Notes: generated from the letters alone by a model not told the origin. A DNA stretch of 64,000 nucleotides from Microbacterium yannicii (GCF_024055635.1 NZ_JAMXMB010000031.1:62001-126000), one strand, 5' to 3'; counted from the stretch's first letter, positions 35,553 through 45,239 are shown. Program-made: numbers and translations.

Positions 35553-35711
35553 TCAGTGCTCGTCGTAGTGATCCCCGTGCCGCGCGTGACGGTGGGAGTC
35601 GTGGATGTAGTCGACGTGGTCGCCGTGATCGACCGCCTCGTGCCCGCATCCATCGCCGTGTTCGTGCGCGTCAGTGGTGTGATGTTCTGCGTGCACCTCG
35701 TGGGTGGTCAT
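35553..35711 (-). CDS. 52-residue histidine-rich small protein
   Basis: A small gene read directly from the sequence: ATG at 35711, TGA at 35553. The product begins MTTHEVHAEHHTTDAHEHGD, continues with a CGH and HGDHVDYIHDSHRHARHGDH, and ends YDEH. About 17 of 52 residues are His and many others are Asp or Glu, so it should bind zinc, nickel or copper. Similar short proteins in actinobacteria are often mislabelled zinc transporter permease; there is no membrane segment. It lies 20 bp after the unknown gene at 35732 and before a strong hairpin. Confidence 0.8.
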   Translation of the reverse strand: MTTHEVHAEHHTTDAHEHGDGCGHEAVDHGDHVDYIHDSHRHARHGDHYDEH

Positions 35712-35731
35712 TGCTGAGGCCTCGACGCCGG

Positions 35732-36295
35732 TCAGGCCTTGGCCGCTTCGGCGGCACGGGCGTTCGCGAACGCCGCGATGCTCTGCGCGTAGTGCGGCGT
35801 CTCGACCTCGCAGTGCGCGCCGGAGGCGTGCTGGCGGGCGGCGGCGGCGTCTTCGAACGTCTGGCCGCTGCCGATGATGAACTTCAGGAAGTCCTCGGTC
35901 GGGTGCGAGGTGACGGTGTTGACGTAGCGCAGCTGGTCGCCCTCGAGCTGCTCAATGCCGAGCTCCCAGATCACCTGGGTGGTGGTCCAGCCGGCGGGCG
36001 AGTACACGTCGGAAATGGAGACCATCTTGCAGTAGTGCGGGCTGGCGACCTCGTAGCGGTACTGCTGGATCACCAAGCCGGAGCCGATCATCTCGACGTT
36101 GATCGACATAGGCGTGCCGTCATCGTCGACCGTGTAACCGGCGGCCTTGTGGTCGCCGGGCGCACAGCGCTGGTACTCGTGGGTCGGCAGGGTCTTCAGC
36201 CACTGCTCGATGTCGACGTGCTCGAACGGGGCGGTGACATCTGCGGTGACCACCGCGTGCGAAAGCACGAGGTCGTCGCGAACGATAACGCTCAT
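35732..36295 (-). CDS. Unrecognised conserved-looking protein, first gene of the minus-strand block
   Basis: A 187-residue soluble protein I do not recognise. It has no signal peptide or membrane helix. The sequence alternates beta strands (INVEMIGSGLVIQQYRYEVA, TTTQVIWELGIEQL) and ends in an Ala-rich helix (AAFANARAAEAAKA). A fold of the SRPBCC/START or limonene-isomerase type is possible from the strand pattern, but this is a guess. It is divergent from the LuxR-type regulator, with 202 bp between, and so is the first candidate target of that regulator. The ATG at 36295 follows AAGGAAAT. Confidence 0.7.
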   Translation of the reverse strand: MSVIVRDDLVLSHAVVTADVTAPFEHVDIEQWLKTLPTHEYQRCAPGDHKAAGYTVDDDGTPMSINVEMIGSGLVIQQYRYEVASPHYCKMVSISDVYSPAGWTTTQVIWELGIEQLEGDQLRYVNTVTSHPTEDFLKFIIGSGQTFEDAAAARQHASGAHCEVETPHYAQSIAAFANARAAEAAKA

Positions 36296-36497
36296 CGGAT
36301 TTCCTTCCAGTAGTGCCGGGTGCCCGGCGAGGATGCGAGACGTGGGGCCACGTCATCGGGTCTGAGGCCCGCATCTGGAACGGTAGATCCGGGTCCAATT
36401 CCGCTACATCCCCCGCCTTCCTCACCGACATCGCATGTTGTCGAGGTGGCAACGGAAGCGTCATCCGCGGCGGTCTGAAGCGCGGTAACGTTGCCGG

Positions 36498-39350
36498 GTG
36501 CTCGGTAAAGGCCGGCCGGCGCGCCGAGCCGGCCTCGATGCGCTTTCAGGAAGCAGCGCCGGGCGATCCCTCGCGCCCCTCCGAGGCCGAGTGCCGGAGT
36601 CGACCGAAATCGCACGTGGGATCACGGCCGCACTCTCGGGGGACGGTTCCGTCACGCTGCTCTCCGGAGAGCCGGGCATTGGGAAGACTCGCCTGCTGCA
36701 GCACGCCTTGCAGCTCGTGGATAGTCACGGCTGGTCGACGATGGTGGTCGCCCCCGATATCGACGCGGCATTGTCGCCTCTCGGCGCGCTCATCGGCGCG
36801 GCAACCCGGACCAGTCCCCCGCTGCTTCGCAGCGCAGAAATCGCCTCGATCATGCAGGGCGTCGCGCCCAAGTATCTGCTGACACGCCTCATTGCCGACG
36901 GCCTCGAGATGGCTGCTGCTGAGTCCGGAGTACTCGTCGTCGTCGACGACCTGCAATGGCTGGACGCAGGTTCGCTCGGCGCCGTCACGGCGCTCATCCA
37001 CGACCTACAGGGTGTTCCGGTGTACTGGCTCCTGGCAACTCGCACCGGTGTGTACAGCGCCGCCCATCAACGGTTCATCGCACAGATCCGCGAGCTCGGA
37101 ACGGTACTCGATCTGAACCCGCTCGACGACAACGCAGTGGAAGCAATCGCACGCGACACCCTGGGGAGCATGCCAGGGCAGTCGGTGGCGAATGCCATCA
37201 AGCGCGCCGCGGGTTACCCCCTTTTCATTCTCGAAATCCTGCAGGCACTCGCGGAGGACGGTCTTCTTCTGCAGTCCACGAACGGGGTGGTCGAGGTTGA
37301 CGACGACTCGGTTCCGGTCCGCTTCGGGACATCCGCAGGTGACCGCCTCCAGCAGGTGAGTCGAGATGCCCTCCGGATTGCTCAGGTCGGAAGCCTCTAT
37401 GGGCGCGATTTTCCCCTGAGTGGCGTCTTGGACGTACTTGGCCAGACCGCGACTCAGGCTGCGCCAGGGGTCCAAGAACTACTCGATCTGGGTTTCATCG
37501 TAGACACCGGCCGGACGTTGTCTTTCCGGCACGACAGCGTGCAGACCGCTGCGACGGACAGTCTCTCCCCCACGCTCAGGCGGGCAATGGCCCGTGAAGT
37601 CATCCATCGGCGTCTTCGCGGTGGCGAGGGGGTAGCCACGCTCGCGTCAACGATTGCATCTGTCGCCGAAGCCGGCGACGACGAATCCTTGGAGTTGCTA
37701 TTCCTGGCCGCCAACCAACTCTCGCGCACGGACATGGCGGGTGCGGCTGGCCTCGTCATCCTCGGCGCTCAGCTCACCTCCGGCAACCCCGTTCACGCCG
37801 ATCGAACCGCCGCGCTCCTTCCCCTCGTCCTTGCCAGCGGACGCGTCGAGGACGCGATGGAGATCAGCCGCTCACTCAGGCCCCTGCTCGGCCCCGACGA
37901 ACGGGCCCGGATCAACCTCGCCGTATCCCGCCAACTCACTGAAAGCGATTTCGACGGCGCGATTCGGGAGACGGCGGCCGGGCTGGCCGTTCCCGGGATC
38001 TCCGACGAGATGCGAGTGCAGCTTCTTTCGGTTCGCGCTCTCAACTTCGCGAACAAGGCTGATGAAAGAAGCGTGCGCGAGACTCTGAGGTTGGCGCGGG
38101 AGGTGGCCGACGAGAAGCGCGACACGCTTGCTCTCGCCACGCTCGACGCCACCGAGTCGGTGCTGACGTTCTACCAAGGACGCTTCGACGCCGCAGAAGA
38201 TCTACAGCGCAAAGCGATGGAGAGGGTCGCGCAGACAGGCACTCCGACAGGCATTTGGCTCCCAGAAGGCCTGTGGATGGCGTTCATGCGCAACACCACC
38301 GGACGCTGCGACGAAGCACTCGTCCTCACCGATGACGGCCTGACCGAAGCCCGAGCCGCCAAGAATGTGATCGCTGAAGCATTCTGGATGATGGTCCGAT
38401 CCACGGCGCTGTACCACCTGGGACGTCTTGAAGACGCACGCACGCAAGCCGAAACCGTCCTCGAACTGGGAGAGCAGCTCGGGCTGGGTGACTTCATGAA
38501 CGCCACCGCGGGTGTCGTTCTGCACCGTATCGGTCTCCGCACAGGCGACGTCGACATCCGCCAGAGGGCTCGACCGCTGATCGAGCAGCTGGCCCATGGC
38601 GTCGGTCTGACCCGCACCGGCCGGTGGAGTCTCGCTATGGAAGCCATGGAACGCGGTCGACCAAATGAGGCCTACGAATACGCATCAACGGCCATCGACA
38701 CGATGCGGGAAGCGGCCCCGTCGATGACGACGCCATCTGACTTTGCCGACGACTTCATGTTGGCGTATCTCTGCGACGTCGCTGGAGACAGATCATCGCT
38801 GGAAGTCGTCGTCGAGGTCACGCGGGCACGCGCCGAACTCAACCTCGGCAATCTCTTCGTCTCGGCGATTGCAACGGCGGTACGAGGTGTGCGCGACCAC
38901 TCCTCCGCAGACCTCCTCGCGGCCGCAGAACAGGTGCGAAGCGGTTGCCGTCCGCTGGTGGCAGCCCTTCTCTTCGAAGCTGCCGGACTATTCGCGACAG
39001 ATCGCGACGTCGGCACGCGCGCACTGACAGAGGCGATGCGCATCTACAACGCATGCGGTGCACCAAGAGACGTCAGCAGAGTGCTGCAGCGATTCAGAGC
39101 AAAGGGCATAAACCAGCGACTCGTCTCCGCTGCCGACGCCACCGGGCTCTCGCATCGAGAACGTCAAGTCGCGGAGTTCGTCGAAGCAGGCTTCACAACC
39201 CAGCAGATTGCCAACGAGCTCCTGGTGTCCCCCCACACCGTCGTGACACACATCCGGCACATCTACGCCAAATGGGGTGTGAACTCCCGGCACGAGGTCG
39301 CGGACCGCGTCCGCCAAGACCAGACCGACCCCGAAGGTTCACCGATCTAG
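36498..39350 (+). CDS. LuxR-family regulator with AAA ATPase domain (LAL type)
   Basis: A large transcription factor of about 950 residues. A Walker A motif GEPGIGKT lies near residue 57, a Walker B-like VLVVVDDLQWLDAG near 150. Helical repeats resembling TPR fill the middle (about 400-880). A LuxR helix-turn-helix is at the C-terminus (GLSHRERQVAEFVEAGFTTQ to GVNSRHEVADRV). The GTG start at 36498 has no good ribosome site, so the true start may be further in. Codon use is noticeably less GC-rich than in the neighbouring core genes. Divergent from the minus-strand stress-type block, it is the obvious candidate activator. Confidence 0.88.
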   Translation: MLGKGRPARRAGLDALSGSSAGRSLAPLRGRVPESTEIARGITAALSGDGSVTLLSGEPGIGKTRLLQHALQLVDSHGWSTMVVAPDIDAALSPLGALIGAATRTSPPLLRSAEIASIMQGVAPKYLLTRLIADGLEMAAAESGVLVVVDDLQWLDAGSLGAVTALIHDLQGVPVYWLLATRTGVYSAAHQRFIAQIRELGTVLDLNPLDDNAVEAIARDTLGSMPGQSVANAIKRAAGYPLFILEILQALAEDGLLLQSTNGVVEVDDDSVPVRFGTSAGDRLQQVSRDALRIAQVGSLYGRDFPLSGVLDVLGQTATQAAPGVQELLDLGFIVDTGRTLSFRHDSVQTAATDSLSPTLRRAMAREVIHRRLRGGEGVATLASTIASVAEAGDDESLELLFLAANQLSRTDMAGAAGLVILGAQLTSGNPVHADRTAALLPLVLASGRVEDAMEISRSLRPLLGPDERARINLAVSRQLTESDFDGAIRETAAGLAVPGISDEMRVQLLSVRALNFANKADERSVRETLRLAREVADEKRDTLALATLDATESVLTFYQGRFDAAEDLQRKAMERVAQTGTPTGIWLPEGLWMAFMRNTTGRCDEALVLTDDGLTEARAAKNVIAEAFWMMVRSTALYHLGRLEDARTQAETVLELGEQLGLGDFMNATAGVVLHRIGLRTGDVDIRQRARPLIEQLAHGVGLTRTGRWSLAMEAMERGRPNEAYEYASTAIDTMREAAPSMTTPSDFADDFMLAYLCDVAGDRSSLEVVVEVTRARAELNLGNLFVSAIATAVRGVRDHSSADLLAAAEQVRSGCRPLVAALLFEAAGLFATDRDVGTRALTEAMRIYNACGAPRDVSRVLQRFRAKGINQRLVSAADATGLSHRERQVAEFVEAGFTTQQIANELLVSPHTVVTHIRHIYAKWGVNSRHEVADRVRQDQTDPEGSPI

Positions 39351-39438
39351 ACACGTTCCGCCGAAACTCGACGCAGCCTGGCAAGACATCTCACCCGGAA
39401 TCGGGTCACTCGCGGACATCTTAACGCGGAAGGTACGT

Positions 39439-41022
39439 TCAGCCGAGCATCGTCCCCTCGGCCGCCTCGTTCGGCTTCGGGTCGGGCAGGCGCCGCATGC
39501 GGAACGCGTTGAGCGCGCCCAGCAGGGCCGCCAGGATGGGGATCAGCAGCGCGACCTGCAGCGCGAGGTGGCGGGCCTCGGTGTTGATCCGGACGACCTC
39601 GGCCGAGGCTTCCGGAGATTCGTCGGCGAGGAGCTCTTCGAGGCCGGTGTTCGACATCAGCTCCGCGTCGTCCTCCAGCACCGTGGAGACCTGCTGCTGC
39701 TGCTCCGGAGTGAGCACGGTGCTCGCATCGGAGAGCGCGGTGAACGACGTGGCGAGTGTGGCGAGCATGATGGCGCCGGCGAACGCGAGACCGAAGGAGA
39801 GCCCGAACGAACCCGCCGCCGAGTTGACGCCGGCGGCCTCGCTGACGCGTTCGTCGGAGATCGGCGAGAGCGTGTAGTTGTTGAGCTGCGAGACGAGCAG
39901 TCCGAGCCCCGACCCGGCGATCACGAGCGGCACCGCGAGGTACCAGCCGGAGTCGGCGATCGGGACCAGGGGCACGATCGCGACGAGCCCGACGAGGGCG
40001 AGCGAGAAACCCAGGAGGATGAGGTTCGCCGGACGCCCCTTGCTCCGACGACCGGCCCACATCGCCACGGCGAACATGCTGAGCGACAGCGGGGCGATCG
40101 ACAGGCCGGCCTGCAGCGCGTTGTACTCGAGCACCATCTGCAGGTAGAGCGGAAGCACGATCATCGTGCCGCCGAGCGCGATCTGCTGGAGGAGCTGCCC
40201 GCTGACCCCGGTGCGGAAGGGCTTGGACGAGAACAGAGCCGGGTCGAGCAGCACGGGCTTGCCCCGCTTCTTGCGCGCATTGAGCCACCACGCGAGCCCG
40301 CCGAGCGCGACGATGCCGAGGCCGATGATGAGTCCGACGTAGCCGCCGCCCTCCTGCCAGACCAGGATGCCGAGCACGACACCGCCCATGCCCACGACCG
40401 ACAGTCCGGCGCCGACGAGGTCGATGGAGCGGTCCCCGTGGTACTTCACGTCCTTCACGAGACCGAGGCCCAGGAGCACCACGGCGATGATGAGGGCCTC
40501 GAGGGCGAACGCGACCCGGTACGACCAGAACGTCGTGATGAAACCGCCGAGGAGCGGGCCTACCGCCGCCGCGATCGCCGCGGAGGCCCCGACGAGCGCG
40601 TAGACGCGCTTCTGGTGGTCGCCGGCGAAGTTGCCGTGGATGAGCGACTGCATCGACGGCAGGAGGAGGGATGCGCCGATACCGCCGATCACCGCCCAGA
40701 AGATGATGACGGTGGTCAGGTTCTGGGCGAACGTCATCGCCACCGCGCCGACCGCGTAGCCGAGCAGGCCGAGGGTGTAGGCGAGCTTGCGTCCGATGAG
40801 GTCGCCGGTCTTGCCGCCGAGCAGGATGAACGCGGCCGAGACGAGCGCTTCGAGGGCGATCGCTCCCTGCACGCCGCTGGCCGTCGTATCGAGCTCGGTG
40901 ACCACGGCCGAGATGGAGACGTTCATGATCGACGTGTCGACGACGAGCACGAACATCGCCATGGCGAGAAGGATGGCGAGGCGCCCGTTGAAGGCCGGCG
41001 CGGGCGGGGTTTCCCCAGTCAT
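39439..41022 (-). CDS. MFS drug exporter, DHA2 (EmrB/QacA) family
   Basis: A 527-residue, 14-helix proton-driven exporter. The DHA2 features are the first helix LAMAMFVLVVDTSIMNVSISAV, the motif GGKTGDLIGRKLAYTLG after helix 2, and the motif C-like GGIGASLLLPSMQSLIHG. A soluble loop or tail of about 60 residues (EQQQQVSTVLEDDAELMS) precedes the last helix. It is convergent with the LuxR-type gene. Probably expels hydrophobic cations or drugs; the substrate cannot be predicted. Confidence 0.92.
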   Translation of the reverse strand: MTGETPPAPAFNGRLAILLAMAMFVLVVDTSIMNVSISAVVTELDTTASGVQGAIALEALVSAAFILLGGKTGDLIGRKLAYTLGLLGYAVGAVAMTFAQNLTTVIIFWAVIGGIGASLLLPSMQSLIHGNFAGDHQKRVYALVGASAAIAAAVGPLLGGFITTFWSYRVAFALEALIIAVVLLGLGLVKDVKYHGDRSIDLVGAGLSVVGMGGVVLGILVWQEGGGYVGLIIGLGIVALGGLAWWLNARKKRGKPVLLDPALFSSKPFRTGVSGQLLQQIALGGTMIVLPLYLQMVLEYNALQAGLSIAPLSLSMFAVAMWAGRRSKGRPANLILLGFSLALVGLVAIVPLVPIADSGWYLAVPLVIAGSGLGLLVSQLNNYTLSPISDERVSEAAGVNSAAGSFGLSFGLAFAGAIMLATLATSFTALSDASTVLTPEQQQQVSTVLEDDAELMSNTGLEELLADESPEASAEVVRINTEARHLALQVALLIPILAALLGALNAFRMRRLPDPKPNEAAEGTMLG

Positions 41023-41137
41023 GGACGAAGCAAACCACCCCGCACCCCTCGAGCGCTACGGCGAGCACGAAGACTCCGGCCTAACCGGCATGGGCTGACG
41101 GTCCGGCGCCGGGCCGGCGGGCTCGACGACGCCGGTC

Positions 41138-42130
41138 TCAGCGCCGCAGCGGTGCCGTGGAATCGCGCACGATCAGCTGAGTGGGCAGCACCACGGATGC
41201 CGGTTCCCCGCCTTCATCGAGCGCCCGCAGCAGCAGATCCACGGCCGACCGCGCGGCCACCTGACGGGGCACGGCGACGCTCGTGAGCGAGGTCGCCAGG
41301 GTCGCCACGTCGAGGCCGTCGAACCCGACCACGCTCATGCCGTCGGGAACGCTCACCCCCCGCGCACGCAGTCGCGTGACGAGGCCGAGCGCGACCAGGT
41401 CGTTGTAGGCGATCACCGCGGTCGCGCCGCTCGCGAGCAGGGCGTCGGCCGTCGCGACGCCGCCCTCGAAGGGGTCCGCGATCGGCCCGAGGAGCACCCG
41501 GTCGCCGTCGGAGACTTCACGGTCGAACGCGGCGCGACGCCGGCGCGCGCCCCACGACGAGTCCGGGCCGGCGACGTGGGCGATGCGACGGTGTCCCAGA
41601 GCGTGAAGGTGCTGCACCGCCTGCGCGATGCCGCTCGCCAGGTCGGAGGTGACGCTGGGCAGACCGGCGAGCTCACGATGGATCATGACCGCCGCGGTGC
41701 CGCGGAGGTGCTCGCGCAGCGCCTCGTCGTCGCCCAGCGGCGCGCAGACGAGAAAGCCGTCGACATCGCGGCGCATCATGTCGATCGCCTCGAACTCGAG
41801 CTCTGCCGAGCGGTCGGTGTCGGCGATGTACACCGTGTGGTCGACGCTGCGGGCCCGCATCTGCGCGCCCTTGGCGACCTCGGCGAAGAACGGATCGCGA
41901 AGATCCGGCACGATCAGCCCGATGCTGTGCATGCGCCCGGTCGACAGGCTGCGGGCCGCGCGGTTGGCTCGGTAGTCGAGCCGCCCCGCGGCCTCTTCGA
42001 CGCGGCGCCGGGTCTCGGGGCTGACCGTCCCGCCAGGCGTCAGCGCGCGTGAGACCGTCGACACCGAGACGCCGAGGTCGGCGGCGATGTCATGGATCGT
42101 GGAGCGCCCGGCCTTCGTCCGCGATGTCAT
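41138..42130 (-). CDS. LacI family regulator, second of a pair
   Basis: A 330-residue LacI regulator. The HTH is TIHDIAADLGVSVSTVSRAL and the hinge RANRAARSLSTGRM. The sensor domain has the usual PDLRDPFFAEVAKGA and AVIAYNDLVALGLV. The ATG at 42130 overlaps the stop of the other LacI gene by four bases, so both are made from one message. The two share only moderate similarity and may answer to different sugars. Confidence 0.94.
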   Translation of the reverse strand: MTSRTKAGRSTIHDIAADLGVSVSTVSRALTPGGTVSPETRRRVEEAAGRLDYRANRAARSLSTGRMHSIGLIVPDLRDPFFAEVAKGAQMRARSVDHTVYIADTDRSAELEFEAIDMMRRDVDGFLVCAPLGDDEALREHLRGTAAVMIHRELAGLPSVTSDLASGIAQAVQHLHALGHRRIAHVAGPDSSWGARRRRAAFDREVSDGDRVLLGPIADPFEGGVATADALLASGATAVIAYNDLVALGLVTRLRARGVSVPDGMSVVGFDGLDVATLATSLTSVAVPRQVAARSAVDLLLRALDEGGEPASVVLPTQLIVRDSTAPLRR

Positions 42131-43146
42131 ACCGGGTCCGTCCCGGTGCGTGGCAGCCCGGCCGCGGGCGGGGCCGTGCTCTCGCGCACGACCAGGGTCG
42201 GCGGAAGCACGACGACCGCCCGGTCCGCCGGCTGCGCACCCCGCGCGAGCGCGACGAGCATGTCGACGCCGGCGCGGGCGCTCTCGGCGAGCGGCTGGGC
42301 CACGGTGGTGAGAGCCGGCGACGCCATCGCCGCGGCGGGCACATCGTCGAAGCCGACGATGCTGATGTCGTCGGGCACGCGCAAGCCGCGACGGGCCAGC
42401 CGGTGCAGGAGCCCGAGCGCCACGACGTCGTTGTACGCGAGGACGGCGGTCGCTCCGCTCGCGATCACCAGATCGCCGCCGGCGACGCCCCCCTCGAACC
42501 GTGCACGCACCTGCCCGACGGTCACGATGTCGACGTCCGGGAACTCCTCGCGCGCCTGGGCGATGGCGACGCGGCGCAGGCCCGCGGACCACGACTCCGC
42601 GGGTCCGTCGAGATAGGCGATGCGACGGTGTCCGAGCGCGACCAGGTTCTCGACCGCGAGTCGCACCCCCAGCGCCACGTCGCTGATGACATACGGCACG
42701 AGCGTGCTCGTGCGGTGCAGGAAGACCGCCGGCCCCTCGTCCACGAGGCGGCCCTGTGCCGACTCGGCAGTCTGGGGCGTGCAGATCAGGCTGCCGTCGA
42801 CGCGGTCCGAGAGGGATCGCAGCAGCTCCAGCTCGGCGCCGGCATCGTCGTCGGTCTCGGCGACCAGGACCAGGTAGCCGAGCTCGTGGGCGTACGCCTG
42901 CGCGCTGCGCACGAGTTCGGCGAAGAACGGGTTCATCAGGTCGGGCACGATCATGGCGAGCTTGCGGGTGGTGCCGCCGCGCAGACTGCTGGCCCACGGG
43001 TTGCGCTCGTAGCCCAGCTCGCGCGCCGCGTCGCGCACCCGAGCCGCCGTGGCGGGGTCGACCGATCCGGTCCCCGTCAGGGCGCGCGAGGCGGTGGCGG
43101 GTGACACCGCGGCACGCGCCGCGACATCGCGGATCGTGATGGCCAT
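42127..43146 (-). CDS. LacI family regulator, first of a pair
   Basis: A 339-residue LacI regulator: HTH ITIRDVAARAAVSPATASRA, hinge RNPWASSLRGGTTRK, sensor domain PDLMNPFFAELVRSAQ and AVLAYNDVVALGLLHRL. The ATG at 43146 with GAGGGGA upstream puts the HTH at residue 3. It is divergent from the ABC permease genes of the pectin-type locus, which it most likely controls. Confidence 0.95.
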   Translation of the reverse strand: MAITIRDVAARAAVSPATASRALTGTGSVDPATAARVRDAARELGYERNPWASSLRGGTTRKLAMIVPDLMNPFFAELVRSAQAYAHELGYLVLVAETDDDAGAELELLRSLSDRVDGSLICTPQTAESAQGRLVDEGPAVFLHRTSTLVPYVISDVALGVRLAVENLVALGHRRIAYLDGPAESWSAGLRRVAIAQAREEFPDVDIVTVGQVRARFEGGVAGGDLVIASGATAVLAYNDVVALGLLHRLARRGLRVPDDISIVGFDDVPAAAMASPALTTVAQPLAESARAGVDMLVALARGAQPADRAVVVLPPTLVVRESTAPPAAGLPRTGTDPV

Positions 43147-43368
43147 CTCGTCCCCTCGCGTGTTCCCACTCACCTCGTCGTGCCGTGACCGGCGAACGTT
43201 TCCACATCGTATCCTGCACGCCGACCGCTGGGAACCGTTGAACTTCCGCGCCAGATGGCGCATTTGTTGCGGGCTGTTGCAATTTCAGTGGAATCTATGC
43301 AACCCTTTCCATCGTGATCGACCCGGCTGGGCGATCACGACGCAACACACCTCAACGGGGAGAACACA
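43147..43368. promoter_or_regulatory. Divergent promoter region between LacI pair and permease operon
   Basis: 222 bp without coding potential. AACGTT at 43195-43200, in the context GCGAACGTTTCC, is a near-palindromic LacI-type candidate, and TTGCAA/TGCAA arms lie at 43277-43303. None of these is repeated elsewhere in the window, so the operator is not settled. Confidence 0.45.
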
Positions 43369-44334
43369 GTGGCGACCACGACGCTCGCACCGCCGGCCTC
43401 CGGACCCGCTTCCGGCTCGACGCAGCCGAAGGCGACGGGCCCCCGCGTCCCGCGTCGCCGCGGCAACCTCGCTGCCTACGTGTTCATGACGCCGTGGATG
43501 CTGGGCGCCGCGCTGCTCATGATCGGCCCCATGCTGTACTCGCTGTACCTGTCGTTCACCGATTACGACCTGTTCAGCCCGCCGCAGTGGATCGGCTTCG
43601 ACAACTACACGAAGATGTTCCAGGAACCGGAGTTCTGGACGTCCGCCTGGGTGACGATCCGCTACGTGCTGCTCGCGGCACCGCTCAAGCTCGCCCTGGC
43701 GCTGGGAGTCGCGCTGCTTCTGAACCGGCCGCGTCGTGGTCTCGGCTTCTACCGGTCGGCCTTCTACGCGCCGTCGCTGCTGGGCGCGTCGGTGTCGATC
43801 GCCCTGGTGTGGCGGGCCCTCTTCTCCACCGGCGGCCCCGTAGACAACGGGCTGAGCTCGGTGGGCATCGAGACGGGCGGCTGGATCGACAACCCGCAGT
43901 ACGCCCTGTACGTGCTCGTGCTGCTCGCGGCCTGGCAGTTCGGCGCCCCCATGGTGATCTTCCTCGCGGGGCTGAAGCAGGTGCCGGTCGAGCTGTACGA
44001 GGCTGCCTCGATCGACGGCGCCGGGCGGTGGCGCAAGTTCGTCAGCGTGACGCTGCCGATGCTCTCGCCGGTCATCTTCTTCAACCTGGTGCTCGAGATC
44101 ATCCACGCCTTCCAGTCGTTCACCGGGGCGTTCATCATCAGTGGCGGCCGCGGCGGTCCCGCGGACTCGACGCTGTTCTACACGCTCTACCTGTACCGCG
44201 AGGGCTTCACGTTCTTCCACATGGGTTACGCGTCCGCTCTCGCCTGGGTGCTGCTGGTCGCCATCGGCGTCGTCACGCTCATCGTCTTCCGCACCGCCGG
44301 CTTCTGGGTGCACTACACCGCCGAGGAGAAGTGA
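43369..44334 (+). CDS. Sugar ABC transporter permease (MalF type)
   Basis: A 321-residue permease with six helices and the EAA loop YEAASIDGAGRWRKFVSVTLP. The start is a GTG at 43369 with GGGGAG seven bases upstream. First gene of a plus-strand operon of permease, permease, YesL-like, binding protein, GH43 and GH28 genes. Again no ATPase is encoded. Confidence 0.93.
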   Translation: MATTTLAPPASGPASGSTQPKATGPRVPRRRGNLAAYVFMTPWMLGAALLMIGPMLYSLYLSFTDYDLFSPPQWIGFDNYTKMFQEPEFWTSAWVTIRYVLLAAPLKLALALGVALLLNRPRRGLGFYRSAFYAPSLLGASVSIALVWRALFSTGGPVDNGLSSVGIETGGWIDNPQYALYVLVLLAAWQFGAPMVIFLAGLKQVPVELYEAASIDGAGRWRKFVSVTLPMLSPVIFFNLVLEIIHAFQSFTGAFIISGGRGGPADSTLFYTLYLYREGFTFFHMGYASALAWVLLVAIGVVTLIVFRTAGFWVHYTAEEK

Positions 44335-45236
44335 TGACCGACACACTGCCCGCCACCTCGACCACGCGCGTTCATCGCGAGAACCTGCGCCGCGCGCAGG
44401 GGCTCCGCTCGGTGAAGGTCACCGCGTGGCACGTCGCCCTGATCGCGATGGTGATCGTGCTGCTCTACCCGGTCGCCTGGCTCGTGTCGGCGTCCTTCAA
44501 GTCGAGCGGCGAGATCTTCACCGCGACGCAGTTCTGGCCGCAGGAATGGACGCCGGGCAACTACACGCAGGCGCTGGAGGGCGCGGGGTCACTCACCTTC
44601 TGGCAGCTGCTCGCGAACTCGCTGATCCTGTCGGTCCTGTCGGTCGTCGGCAACGTGTTCGCGTGCACGCTGGCCGGCTACGCCCTCGCACGCATGCGAT
44701 TCCGGCTGCAGCGGCCGTTCTTCGCCTTCATGATCGTCACGCTGATGCTGCCGATGCACGTGATCCTGATCCCGCAGTACATCATCTTCCAGCAGCTCGG
44801 TCTCATCGGGACCTTCCTGCCGCTCGTGCTGCCGAAGTTCCTCGGCACCGAAGCGTTCTTCGTGTTCCTCGTCGTGCAGTTCGTGCGGGGCATCCCCCGC
44901 GAGCTCGACGAGGCCGCCACCGTGGACGGCGCCGGCCCCTACCGGACGTTCTTCTCCGTGATCCTGCCGCTGCTGCAGCCGGCGCTCATCACGACCGCGA
45001 TCTTCTCGTTCATCTGGAGCTGGAACGACTTCTTCGGACAGCTCATCTTCTTGAACAACCCCGCCACCTACACGGTCCAGCTCGGACTGCGGCTGTTCAT
45101 CGACCAGTCCAGCACCTCCTCGTACGGCGCGATGTTCGCGATGTCGGTGCTGGCGCTCCTTCCGGTGCTGCTGTTCTTCCTCGTCTTCCAGCGCTACCTC
45201 GTCGAGGGTGTCGCGACATCCGGGCTGAAGGGCTGA
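44334..45236 (+). CDS. Carbohydrate ABC transporter permease (MalG type)
   Basis: A 300-residue permease. Six hydrophobic helices and the EAA loop DEAATVDGAGPYRTFFSVILP are clear. The ATG at 44334 shares its A with the last base of the upstream TGA stop (TGATG), so the two permeases are coupled. Confidence 0.93.
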   Translation: MTDTLPATSTTRVHRENLRRAQGLRSVKVTAWHVALIAMVIVLLYPVAWLVSASFKSSGEIFTATQFWPQEWTPGNYTQALEGAGSLTFWQLLANSLILSVLSVVGNVFACTLAGYALARMRFRLQRPFFAFMIVTLMLPMHVILIPQYIIFQQLGLIGTFLPLVLPKFLGTEAFFVFLVVQFVRGIPRELDEAATVDGAGPYRTFFSVILPLLQPALITTAIFSFIWSWNDFFGQLIFLNNPATYTVQLGLRLFIDQSSTSSYGAMFAMSVLALLPVLLFFLVFQRYLVEGVATSGLKG

Positions 45237-45239
45237 GCA

